This document shows, piece by piece, positions 20,782-32,343 of a stretch of 64,000 bases of DNA. The position numbers were made by a program, and so were the translations under genes. Origin of the DNA: Favolaschia claudopus (Eukaryota > Basidiomycota > Agaricomycetes > Agaricales > Mycenaceae); NCBI GenBank assembly GCA_037176885.1, contig JAWWNJ010000034.1, positions 1,116,001-1,180,000 on the forward strand, written 5' to 3'. The first letter of the stretch is position 1. The number at the start of each line of letters is the position of its first letter. The notes below the pieces were generated by a model. It made no database searches and had not been told where the DNA came from. It saw only the letters and a program-made list of their open reading frames with translations.

Positions 20782-23700
20782 ATGGATGATGATGATACTG
20801 GTGAGTCCGGTCCTGGACTCCTGGGCCACGATAGAATACTATATCATGGATCTGATATTAAATTTTGCAGTTGTAGACGACGAAGAGTCTACGTTCGATT
20901 CAGATATAGGGCCTGGTATATACGTTGTTGCTCACATTGACATGATTTTTGCTGAGTTGCGGGACTAGGCATTGGCAACGGGGGCGACACGGCTATTCCC
21001 GACCGCCCCGCCGATTCGGATCAATCCAACAATTCCGAGTCGGAGGACGTTTCAATCGACTCCCAGTCTCCTCCCAAAACATCTTCACAAAGCAAAGCTA
21101 TGGGCCCCGAATCCTCCGGACCCAAAAATCGTGACCATTCGCCTGATCCCCAGGTCGACGAAGTCGCGGCCCCAGAGAAGAAGAACAAAATGGCAGAGCC
21201 TCCGATCGACTCCGACTCATCCCTCAAGCCTGAGCCTGATTCCGACGCAATGGACATCGATCAAAGTGTAAGCTGTTTTCAAACTCGACAATTCGACCCC
21301 TCGCTCAAGGGAATCTTTTACAGCCCAACTCGAAGCATCCGAAGCGCTTCGACCTCCTTCATTCAGTGAAGGGAATGTTCCGTGTTCTGGACTTGATCAC
21401 CGAGTCCGGGAGGTAATTGTTGAGTTTTACTCCCTACATACGTCCATTCATTCCCACTTGTTCATTCAGCGGGGGTTTAGGTGAGTCGTCATGGCAGACA
21501 ATTTCTCAGCCCTCAATTCGCACTCTTAGTCGACAAGATTATCATCGACCAAGAATCATTCAAGAATTTTATAAACTTTCTTTCTCCTGGCGCATACGTC
21601 TCGCTGACGAAGGTGAACTTGTGCTATCCTGCCGTGCCGTCAAATCTGACGAGGGTTGTTTATTCGCAAAGGTCAACTTCAGAATTCTCGACAAGCTACC
21701 GGTCAAACCGGTCGGGATCTACGGAAGTCGATCTGAAATTGTAGCGTTCTTATCCTCTAAGGGTGTGATTGGCGATGACACGTCAGTTTTCTATCGCAAG
21801 CATTGAAACGCCCTATGCTCACGCGTTCGAGGCTTCCAGTGCTCGTGTCCTTAACGCTCAAACTGATAATACCTCCGGGTCCAAACTGCGGTCCGGCCTT
21901 TACGTCTTACACGTCGTTCCAGAGGTCGCCGGATTCAACCAAGTTTTCGTCATCTACTGGCCCGAATCAACAACATGGAATGACGACGCGATTTCCTCAG
22001 TCCGCCGCAATCGTATAACATTCATGAGGTGCCCACGCCCATCTGAATTCTCTGTCTCATTTCACAATGATTGATCTTTCGCCCTCAGATATCTGACGAA
22101 GGTCTCGGACCAAATTCTTTGTCTGATTTCTCCAGAGCATGCACGAGCAATCGTGTGGAACGATGAAGCCGAAGAGATTCCGATGGAAATTGAGGCAGGC
22201 TCTGACCGGCTGTTCACTTTCGAGGTTGCGAAGACGAATCAGCAAGAAGAAAACGTCACGGCTCGTCCCGGGTTTACGGTAAGTGGACTCGATATTCTAT
22301 CGTCTGCGCAAATTGAAGATTGTTTTCGAGATGAATGCCCCTGTTCTGGCTAAGGAAGAGGTCCATGCTGAGTTTACTCTGGACGAGCTGGAATTGCAAC
22401 CGACCCTGGTACCCGGCGAGACCGCCCAGGCTATTTTGACAAAGCATTTCGTACCAAGCAAGTCGACCAATCGTATCATTCGCTGGGAACCCTACAACGC
22501 GGTGCAGCTGAAATCCCTTATGTTTGTGATATGTTTCTAGCTCATGTTTCATATCCTGACGCTGTCCGCGAAGTGAAAAAGGCACTATTCGGCTAGGTCC
22601 GTCCCTGACTGACGAGGGGATTGAGATCTTGATGGATAATGGTCTGAGTACTCGATTCCCCGCGCCGTTCAAGGCTTGGAAGGCGCGAAACAAGACGGCC
22701 AAAGAGTTGATTGAAGCTGAGGGGAAAAAGATGGAACATGAAGTCAAGCAGAGAGTGACTGACGAATCGCCTCAATTGGAGCCCATCTTTCGCGAAGCTA
22801 TCATTGACAAGATACTTCACCTGTATCCGTAGGTGTATTATCGCAGTATTATGTGCGAAAGCTGATTTGCAATTAGAACAACAATCCGATCCGTCCTGTC
22901 TTCTTCTTCGGAAGAAGATATTGAATCGCTGCGCGGTACGAGTTTGGCGTATGAACAATGCGGTACGTGACTAACAAGTGCAATAGAAAAGTACAAGAAT
23001 TTCGTCACTGTACATCCCAAGTTCAAGGATGAGCTGGAGAAGACGATCTTTGGCGCCAGAGGCGACCAGTCGAATCGGCTCCGATTGTCAGCCGCGTTCA
23101 GTGGCCTGAAGGAGAAACTCATCTGTATTGACGTGCTGCTCGGAGGCATGCCCGATCTTGAGGCGTCGGACCGCGAACAGCTGATCAAGCGAATCACCGA
23201 TGTTGGAGTTGACGGTGTCTCTGAAATCAAATCGAAAGACACTCCGACTCAAAGCCAGGGATGGATGAATAGACTGGCCGGCTGGTTCTCGGACGACAAA
23301 ACGGTAGACCCTCACAAAATTCGCCGCGAAGTCCGTGGGCGCCTTGCGACCATGTCTGATTGCGAGTTCCTTGGCCGCCTCGACGGAATGCTTTCCGGAG
23401 AACCTCTGCTACAGGAACTCATAACACAGACGGTGGAAGAGGCAAACACAAACTTACAGGGGACAGTCAAGACTCTCCTCGAACGCTTGGTTGGGAGATC
23501 AGTCCTCGTTCAACATGAGACGCTGAAGGCACAAATCCAACGCACATACTCCGCGAAGCTCGAGGAACAACAGAAAAGTTCCCGGGCTCAATTGATAGAG
23601 GAGTACGAGAGTGAATTGCCCCCGAGCACGTATGTGGTTTGAGTGTTGGGATTGTTCTTGTTAATCATTTGATTTTGTAGCCGAACTCTACTCCTCGAAG

Positions 23701-26700
23701 GTATTCAGCGACAACGGCAATCTTATGGAAGTGAGTATGCAAATTGTCAGCTACAAACTTTTCCATGACGCACCATTCTACAGCGCCCGGTTTCAAGATC
23801 GATGCGACTGATAAATCTCGTTCAGAGCCCGCCATTGAATGCAAGTTGCATATCCTGCATCTGACAACCGACGATCGACATGAGATGCAATTGAACTCCA
23901 ACTTCGTGCCATCGCCGAATCTGCAAGCTAGCTCTGATTCATCGTTTCGCATGCCTCTTGGCCATCGCATTCTTCACATGCAATTACTCGAATCTGGGAA
24001 ACTTCTTCTGATTATCGCAGATGCAGAACTTCTGTACATTTATTTTGACAGCCTTGTTGCTCTCGACTCGGCGATCTCGCGAGGTCGTGGGGGCGTAAAG
24101 CGATCTCTCCATCGAGACAAAATTGGCGAAGAAATTATCCTCGCGTACGACGAGCAAAAACGTATGCTATCTCTTTGTGCTGCGTCTAAAGTGAGTCGTG
24201 CCACCATCTTTGGTTAATGTTCATTGAGAGCTGACTATGCGTGTTTAGATGCTTTTGCACATCTACCAATTTGATGAAACCTTCAGTACTCTGCAAGCTT
24301 GGGGTAACATCCTTGACTTCAGACCATGGTACACCGCTGGAACCTTCATTACACGGTCATGTTTTGTGTGCGGCTCAGAGGAAATCCTCTTCGTCGACAC
24401 CAGCGGGCAAGCAAGAATTTTTTCTCTGATAAGCCAACAATTTCGGTGCGTTATATCCGGTGTCCGTAGCTCATCAGGGAAAACTCACAACTGTGAAGAC
24501 CTGCTTCACTGGCCTTAGAAAATACCCCGATCGGCCTTTATTCCTCCCCCGATGGTGCTTGTCTGATTCTCGGTTTCAAGAATGGGGAACAGTTGTGCTT
24601 CCGGGCTTACCATTGGGCTACATTCGGGTCGTCCATGGGCATTGATCTCGGCGCTCTTGACCTCTCCAGCACTTTGATCATATCGACCTCCCTTGTGAAT
24701 CGAAGAAATGTACATCTCGTCAGTCTTGACGTTGACGCCAATGTGTGCCGCTCCATGATTCTTGACATCACGAAGAAAGTCACCGAGTTCATGTTCAAAG
24801 AAACCGGGGTCAAAAGTCACTCGAAATTGAGTACTGTCGTCACCTCCCACAATTCTCTGATCGACTGCTTTGCGGATGTTTGGACGCGCTTCCCCGTTGT
24901 TGCTGCTGTTCAGCGGCGCACCATCCTGTCTTCGATTGATAGAAAGGCTCGCAAAATCATTTTTGTCACAGACCGGGACCACGACAGATTTGCCGCGCAC
25001 TTTTCGGAGCTGATATATGCATTTGAACAGAGAACAAAGAAACCCACTGGTGATGTCTTGAAAAACACCCAGATTTCAGCACTCTCATCCAGCTCATCAT
25101 TTCTCTCCAAAACATTGTCCGATGTGCAATGGCTCTCAGAGTTCCGTGCTGGAGAGTGGCTTGTTGATATCTTGTGCTTGATTCCAATCCAGATTGCCGT
25201 CACGCGGGAAAATCGCTTTCTACCTCTCAAGGATGGCATCATGTCCGCCTCTCTTGAACGGTCTCTGCTTGGCGCTGAAGTAGGACAAATTGTCGATCTG
25301 CTCTCGTTTGGTCTATTTGAGTCCATCTTCCAATCCTACATGAATTCAAAGGTCAGCATCATGTTTGATTATTGTTGTTTTGTGCTTACTTTCTTATTCT
25401 ATTTTTACTAGCCGGTCAAAGTTGTATCATCGATGGGTAAGGCCCGAGATGGTGTCCCTCTTTGTGTATTTCTGATGGTGTCAAAAAAAAATAGGCGAGC
25501 AATCAGTGGGGAAAAGCTTCAGTCTGAATCACCTGGTTGATACATCTTGTAAGATGTCTTTCATCTTTGTTATTGACACACACTAAATTCGAGATCCAGT
25601 TGCTGGTAGCGCCATGAGAACCACAGGTGAGGCATTATTTGAATGTCTACATCCCTATTTAATTCTCAATTCATAGAGGGTGTTTGGATGTCAGTAACAC
25701 CAACAGACGACACGCTCATTGTTGCGCTTGATTTCGAAGGTCGTTTCTTTCATATTGATATCTTATTATTTTCTAATGTGTGAACCTAGGTGTTCATAGC
25801 ATTGAGCGTTCCGCACAGGAAGACACGTTACTGGTTCTTTTCAATACTGCACTATCAAATTTGGTTTTGTTCCGAAACAATTTTGCAATGTCACGCAGCA
25901 TCACAGGGCTCTTTTCCTCCTTCCAAAGTTCAGGATCTATCTTTAACCCAAGTCAAAATCCAACTTTATTTCGCTCTACTTTGACCATCATTATCAAGGT
26001 ATGCTTTGCTTTTTTCAATGCTGAATTGAAAAATTGATTTACGTCCCTTCCAGGATGTCGTTGAATCTGACAAGAACGAAATAGTTCGGGAGTAAGTGGA
26101 CTTCTGATCAATGCAATTCATATTGTGTGATTCGAGTTTTCCAGATTTTCGACTAAATTCCAGGCAAATATTGTTGCGTTGCTTCTTTGCGGTCACTGAT
26201 CAGCTTCACAGAAAATTGTTGAAGATGAACAGGATGCAAACTTCATTTCCAGGCTACATGCAGGGCAATTGAGTATTGTTCCTTGGCCTGTCATTGAGTC
26301 GAAACAGTTCTACCTGCTGTTTCCCGCCATGAAACGGCTCCTGGACAAGCAAGAAATCACACATAGAACAGCTGGCGAGTTCCTACATACTCTAAAAACT
26401 CTCATGGCAAAACTAAAGGTCAATTGTTGTAATATATCAACCTGGCAGTCACTAATTATTTTTCAAAGGCCAATGACTGGGGTTCCATCTCACGTATGTT
26501 GACATCAGCACAGATGTTTTATTATAAGGGCTTATCATTTCCAGAAACACTTGTTGCTCATCGGTCTCAACGGTTGCTCAGCGGCCTCAGCAATGCTCTA
26601 GCATATGGATTGTTCGAGGTGGAGCCAGAACCTGAGCCCCTGAAGGTATATCCCTTCTCTCATCTGGCTTTCACCACTAACATGTACCTTGCATAGAATT

Positions 26701-29700
26701 TTGACACCGACTTGCTCATTGAGAAACCTGACACAGCTGCACAATTTTTCCTTTCCAACTCTAATTCATCTGGTTCCCAAAGGGAAGCAATACTGGCTGC
26801 TCTGCAGAAGTCTTGGCCAGATTTCAATGGACGATCTCATACCGAGGAAGCAACATGGTTCCAAGAATTGTCAGCATACCTTGCAAACTTGACAGAGCTA
26901 CGGATTGAACATGTCCATGAATGGATTTTCTCAAACCTATCCCGCTTCAAAACCAGTAATGCCAACATAGAGGTCCTCAAAAGATTGTTTGAGACCTCCA
27001 TTGTTGACCTCCGGGCAAACATCGAACTCTGTGGAGCACAGTGTGCAAATTGTCACTTGAAATGCTTGCTGAGCCGGCGCCATGACTCCAACATGACCCA
27101 TGATTGTCAAACCACACATCACTGTGTCCGTATCTGTGATTATGCTGAAGAGCATCCTCTAGTTCAGAAGACCTGTGGGCTACCGTACGTTCACATCCAT
27201 ATTCTAACAGTGTGTTTCCTGATTATCAATATTTAGTGCGGGTCATGCTGGGCATCATATGTAAGTAGCTTGCAAACACTTGACATCTTTCTAATTGCTT
27301 TGATAAGTTGTGCTGTTGATGTCCATCTTTGCGGCGAGCCTTGTCAACTCAACAACAAGCAGGGGTGTCTGGGGCGTTGCATGAAGGTAATTTTGTTTGT
27401 CAGTAATTGTTGCCTCTTATAACTGCTCCCTTTGGTAGATGTCTGAGCACCCAGAGGACGAGCATATGTGCTCTGCACGCTTGCATAAGTGTGGCGAGGT
27501 GAGTTGAATTGAGCATGGAGCTTGTACTCTGCCCTTCAATTCATGGTCCTTTAGGCTTGCGACTTGAAAAATATAAAGGTCTCTGGGAAACTGTATTCTT
27601 GTTCAAGGGTTTGTGTGATATCTTGGTCAGTCATGCTTTGGTCAGTTTCGCAAAGCATAACTTGACATCATCTCTAGTGAAGATCCCCACACCCAACATA
27701 TCTGTGATGGCTCTGCATGCCCTCTGTCTTGCGAACTGTGTAAACGTCTGTGTTCTGATGCAGACCATCTTCATGGTCTTCAAGCTGGTGCCATCCATCT
27801 CTGCGGGTGAGCCAGCTTTTCATAAATATTGGAATCTACCATGAAATTGATCTTCTTTCTTCAGGCAAGCTCATAGCTGTACAGCGACTTGCCAGGCACA
27901 AGGCATCTGTGAAATAGAAACTGCACCTCAGTCAATCGAAGCCACATTCACAGGAAGACATGAGACATTCCAATACACCAAAGTGCGTGTCGTATTTCTG
28001 AATGATCAAGCTATGCTGACTATGTTTGATTTCTAGTATTCCCAAGGTGAGCTACTATATTGTCAACATAGCACTTGATTGAACTTCACCAGTTGCAAAA
28101 CGTCGTCCTTGTGCTTTTCCTATTCCACCTGGGGAAAGAACACATTCTGGCCCCCACATACATACTACAGATCCCGCTCTATTCCATTTCTGTGAAACTC
28201 GTTGCGAGAGCTGTGGATATTACTGCACACTACCTCGAGGTTGGCTCTTCTTCCATGTTTGCAATGCCTGAGGACCTCATATGAATTCTTTCTTCCAGGC
28301 CACACTCAACAGGAACATAGAACATCTCATGGCTCCATGTCTAAGACTCAATGGGCTATAGACGGACCTGATGGCACAATTTTGGAACTGAAGAGGCATA
28401 AATTTGGGTCGAATGATGATGGAGCTCCTATGATGTGCAATGTTGTGTGTCAGGACATGGGTCGGCATGCTCATCTTGATTATTGCCGTGCTGACAATGT
28501 CTCTGCTTGCGGAGGCTTGGAGATCCAGCATATCAAAACTCGTATGAAACCAAATCCTGATCGCCAGAAAGATTGGATCACACACTCCTTGTTCTGGAAA
28601 CGCTCAGGTAAATTTCACAAACCACTGTGATCTTCAGGACCTCAACTTAAATATTCTCTAGGATTTGAAGGTCAGAGAATAAATAAACATCAGTCTCAAT
28701 TTTGAATGCTTAGGCTGATTTTTTCCAGACCCTTACTCACGACCCCTTCAACTTGAGTTCAATAAATGGTATGTGAAGTGAGCTATTTAAGTGACAAATC
28801 AACAACATATTATTTGTAGTGATGCCTTCTGCCCCGGTAACACATTGAGGTTGAAAGCAGTCTCAAACTAATATGTTTCAATCTAGATGCTGAGCATGCA
28901 GGAACTGCAACTGATCCCCCCCATCCGTCTTATTGTGTGCTGCCTCTGTTCCATCCACCCGCAACAGTTGCTGCTGGATTGGGTTATCTGTCCAATGATG
29001 GACATGTTTTTAATTGTAAAAACCCATCAGTGATGCAACAGGCTTTCCATGTGTACGTGAATTTTTAAACTGCTGTGAATATTAACTCAAACTCAGATCC
29101 CTTCAGCATATTTGTGATTGACAGGTAAATTTTCCTCATCACTCTCAGAGGTCTTATCAGTGGTGCCCAACTCTATGCAGATCAGGGTCCATGAGCGCTA
29201 CTGATCGTGGACCATTAGCAAATGCACCTGGTACTGCCTTGATTTCACGATCTTCGAACAATAGGCTCGGTGCAGTTTATTCAGCTCTTCATGGTTTCTG
29301 GATGTCGCGCAACACAGCTCTAAGCAATAATGGTCGGTCAACCGCAGTCCCTGCTCGCAGAGATGCATACAGTGTTGTCTTGTTTGACCACACCATGTCT
29401 GTTTGTATTGCAAATGATTTCACTAGCACTCCGGACGATTTGTTACAAAAAGTCCTCCCCACTCGAAGTGGAGGTGGTACCAATTTCACTATGGCTCTCA
29501 CAACTGCTCAGCAATTGATGCAAGATCATTGGAGCACAGAGAGGTGTGTAGCATGTTTTTCTAGGGTCCAGAGCCTACAGCTAAGATCTTAAAAAGAACA
29601 CCAGTTGTCATTTTTCTTTCTGATGGCGAGTGCAGTATCTCAGATGAAACTGTACGTGGTCTGTGTCGGAAAGCCGTGGCGCTAGGGTATGTAGTCATCT

Positions 29701-30019
29701 TCAATAGAACTCTTTGCTAACTCTAACAATAGGAAACCACTTTCCTTTCATGCTGTTTCGTTTGGGCAAGCTTCTCACAGTTCGGTCCTGAGGCGCATGG
29801 TTCAAATTGCCCTCGAAGTGCAGACCAAGGCTCCACGTGATCCACTTCTTCCAGCAGAGGCAGTTATCAACTCATCTTATTCCACGGCTCTAGATACGGT
29901 TAGTTCATCAGACCTTTCCATATCAGATTTTACAAGTCCAACAGGTGCGGCTCGCCGAAACATTCCTGGGATTTGCCGAATCATTGAGGAAGCCACGTGG
30001 AGCATTGTTGAATTTGTGA
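20782..30019 (+). CDS. Giant GBP/atlastin-like GTPase with Cys-rich region and C-terminal vWA domain
   Basis: Many-exon gene, over 2,000 residues by estimate. Proposed start MDDDDTVVDDEES at 20782. Order of parts: (1) acidic disordered leader to about 21290; (2) alpha/beta region (VDKIIIDQESFKNFINFLSP, LYVLHVVPEVAGFNQVFVIY); (3) long helical region 22600-23640 (GWMNRLAGWFSDDKTVDP); (4) propeller-like beta-rich segment about 23780-24620; (5) GTPase with P-loop GEQSVGKS (25495-25517), switch TTEGVWMS and G3 ALDFEG, a GBP/atlastin-type signature; (6) helical stalk-like region; (7) Cys/His-rich stretch 27019-28900 with repeated CGEPC-type pairs; (8) vWA domain with complete MIDAS (VIDRSGSM, GGTNFT, FLSDGE) about 29110-29800; (9) short tail ending LRKPRGALLNL. 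No frame breaks found. The exact C-terminus is uncertain, because a splice past 30015 could extend it. Function unknown. Confidence 0.75.
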
Positions 30020-30553
30020 ACTTGAAGGCCAGAGTTGTGTCATCCATTGTAGTCCATACTTCCATAGTGTCGAATTTCGTACAATCGTTGTGCAAGAAAT
30101 GTACTAGTATGTTTCATGTGTCCACCACTTCGGCATCACAACATCAAATCATCTTTCCCGCGGTTGAATTTACACAAACATTACCTCTATGGCTTTCAAT
30201 TTGGGGTCCAAGATGTAGCGCCAAAGGTACAAAGCAAAGGAAGGATTCTACTGGTATGTATTCAGCAGGCCACCTAAGCTACAAGTGGACAAAGTTGTTC
30301 AAATTGCCACAGGAGAACTTAAATCAGGCAAGTACACTTTTTGTTCAGGACAAATTGACTTGTGTGTCACTGGACACACAGATTGTTCAGAGTAATTTAT
30401 CATTGTTCTCGCTGCACTCCAACATTACTTTCAAAATTTCAGTCGAGTGTGTTGAGATGGTTGAGTTTGGTGGCTGTGACCATCATTGATACCATCTGTT
30501 TGCGGAGATTGCCAGCACTGAGTCACTGCCACTGACCAAATAAGCCTCTCAAC
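30020..30553. other. Region after the giant GTPase gene; unresolved coding traces
   Basis: One frame reads YLYGFQFGVQDVAPKVQSKE and FYWYVFSRPPKLQVDKVVQI around 30180-30330, which looks protein-like but has no start and no family I recognise. It could be an alternative 3' end of the preceding gene, or a decayed neighbour. Another frame stays open from 29797 to 30489 without recognisable content. Confidence 0.3.
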
Positions 30554-31063
30554 TTGCTCTCAACACGACCAAAGCTTTCATTCATGGGGGCATTGTCTTC
30601 GAGGTTCTGGCTCGAAACCCCGAATACTCCGACCCCATTTCTTTGCCACTGGCCCACACATCCTGATGGGCTAATTTTCACTTGTCTCTCGTTGCTTCCC
30701 CGCAGCCGGCAAATGCTCTACTGGCTTACTGTCGCTCGAACTGTGTCTCAGAGCTCCTCGTATTCACTGGGTGGACACGTCAATTTATTATTTGAGCTTC
30801 CTCCTGACGCGAAAGGGCCGGCTGCATACATGTTCCTTTTGGTGTAAGTATTTTACCATAGTACTCGGTTACCCTGCGTCGGTGTTACCCTGGTGTTACC
30901 CGCCGACAGGCTCAAGCGATCTCGGGATGATGCGCGTGTAAAGCGCATCAAGGCCGCGACTGTGAGGGAGCGTTTCGACCTTGGAGGGCTTCTCTGGGAT
31001 GTTGGCGGAGCAAGATTTCTCGACATGGGTCAAATAAGTAGTAGAATGTTGAGGTTGATCTGA
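30554..31063 (+). CDS. Unknown protein, probably the C-terminal part of a gene
   Basis: Two exons join cleanly at a strong donor (GTAAGT at 30844) and an acceptor CCGACAG at 30909. The join gives SYSLGGHVNLLFELPPDAKG, PAAYMFLLV and LKRSRDDARVKRIKAATVRE, then RFDLGGLLWDVGGARFLDMG, and stops at 31063. The charged, Leu-rich C-terminus reads like a real protein end. No family recognised. The start is arbitrary: the first in-frame ATG is given, and upstream exons may exist in 30020-30553. Confidence 0.35.
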
Positions 31064-32343
31064 ATCATTGAAACGGTCTGAATGGTCTGAATCGACTCGA
31101 TGCGCTTACTTGACACTGTCGGCGTGATTCTGAGCTTGAGCGATATTTTAACTGCCCTACTTCAAATATCTCATTTTTAGTTCAGTGATAGATAAGCTTA
31201 GACTGACAAACCACCGCTTTGGCTAAATCGTAGAGAGAGAGAACAACATGTGGTCGTAACAATTGTCGCACAAGCAGATTTACAATCGGCGAACGAAGTT
31301 ACTGGCCGAGTCACACCAACTCTATCAACACTTTTGCTCGGCGCCGACAACGTCCAAGCTGTCTTGAACATACGGTACGGCAACGAGTCACCACACGCAC
31401 TCTGGATGCAAATTTCAAGCCTCAATTGCACAGATCTAGGGAAGTAATGGCTAGAGAAGGTCATAAAATGTCTGGAGACGATCCTGTGCTTAACGGTTTG
31501 TTGACCAGTGGTGAACTGAAGCACAAATTTCCACAATCTCCAACAAATTCAACGGTTTGAATATGACCTGTTTGCATAGCAGGTCATCAGATGTGTGACG
31601 AAGAGCTGGGAAGCACATTACGACTATTAGAGGGGCAGCAAAGCCTTGATTACCTTTGAATGAGAGGAGTCGACAGGTACATCATGCACTGGCGAACCAC
31701 GCTTTAGGCAGCAACACAATGAATGCACCACAAGGTGTAACAAGAAACAGACAAGCGTGAAAATGGGTCACTGGGCTCTTTCACTGAGAGCGACACGTAT
31801 GCACAGCAGGTCAGATACCTTCCCAGTAGGAGAGGAATATACCCTGCCTTCACAAAAGCGGAGCTGGACTCAAAATTGACTCTATTGCGATTTCCTCTAC
31901 TTCAGAGGCTGGCTGCTTTTCCTTGGAGTCACTTATGACCCGTAATTGTGGGTCGAAGCAAGCCATAGCACGACAAAGACAAGGAGAGAAAGATTCCCCT
32001 TTGACCAGATGTTATAAATTCATTGAGCACGAATTCCGCAGAAGGGTTCGGGACGGAGGTGACAAAAGCACAGGATCGTCTCCAGAATTCTATGACCTTC
32101 TCTTGCCATTAGTTTCCTAGATATGCGTAGTTGGGGCTTGAGAATTTCATCTAGAGCGCGCGTGGTGACTCCTTTGCTATACCGTAGGTTCATGACGGCT
32201 TAGACGTTGTCAGCGTTGAGTAAAAGCTGGTAGACTCTGGTTGAGCTGGTGTGACTCATTTGTCACTGTGTGACTCTAGTCTCTTGCCGAATTCCACCCT
32301 GCACGGTCAAGGCCAGGAATCGATGGCTTTGTTGGACCTCTAA
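31064..32343. other. Intergenic, no gene seen
   Basis: About 1.3 kb with only short, unsupported frames on both strands. No terminal repeats or recognisable transposon domain. It presumably includes the UFD4 promoter near its right end. Confidence 0.45.

Noticed and set aside
30160..30345. Possible alpha-kinase domain after the vWA domain (as in Dictyostelium VwkA)
   Set aside because: The protein-like stretch lacks the alpha-kinase glycine-rich and zinc-site motifs that I would expect.
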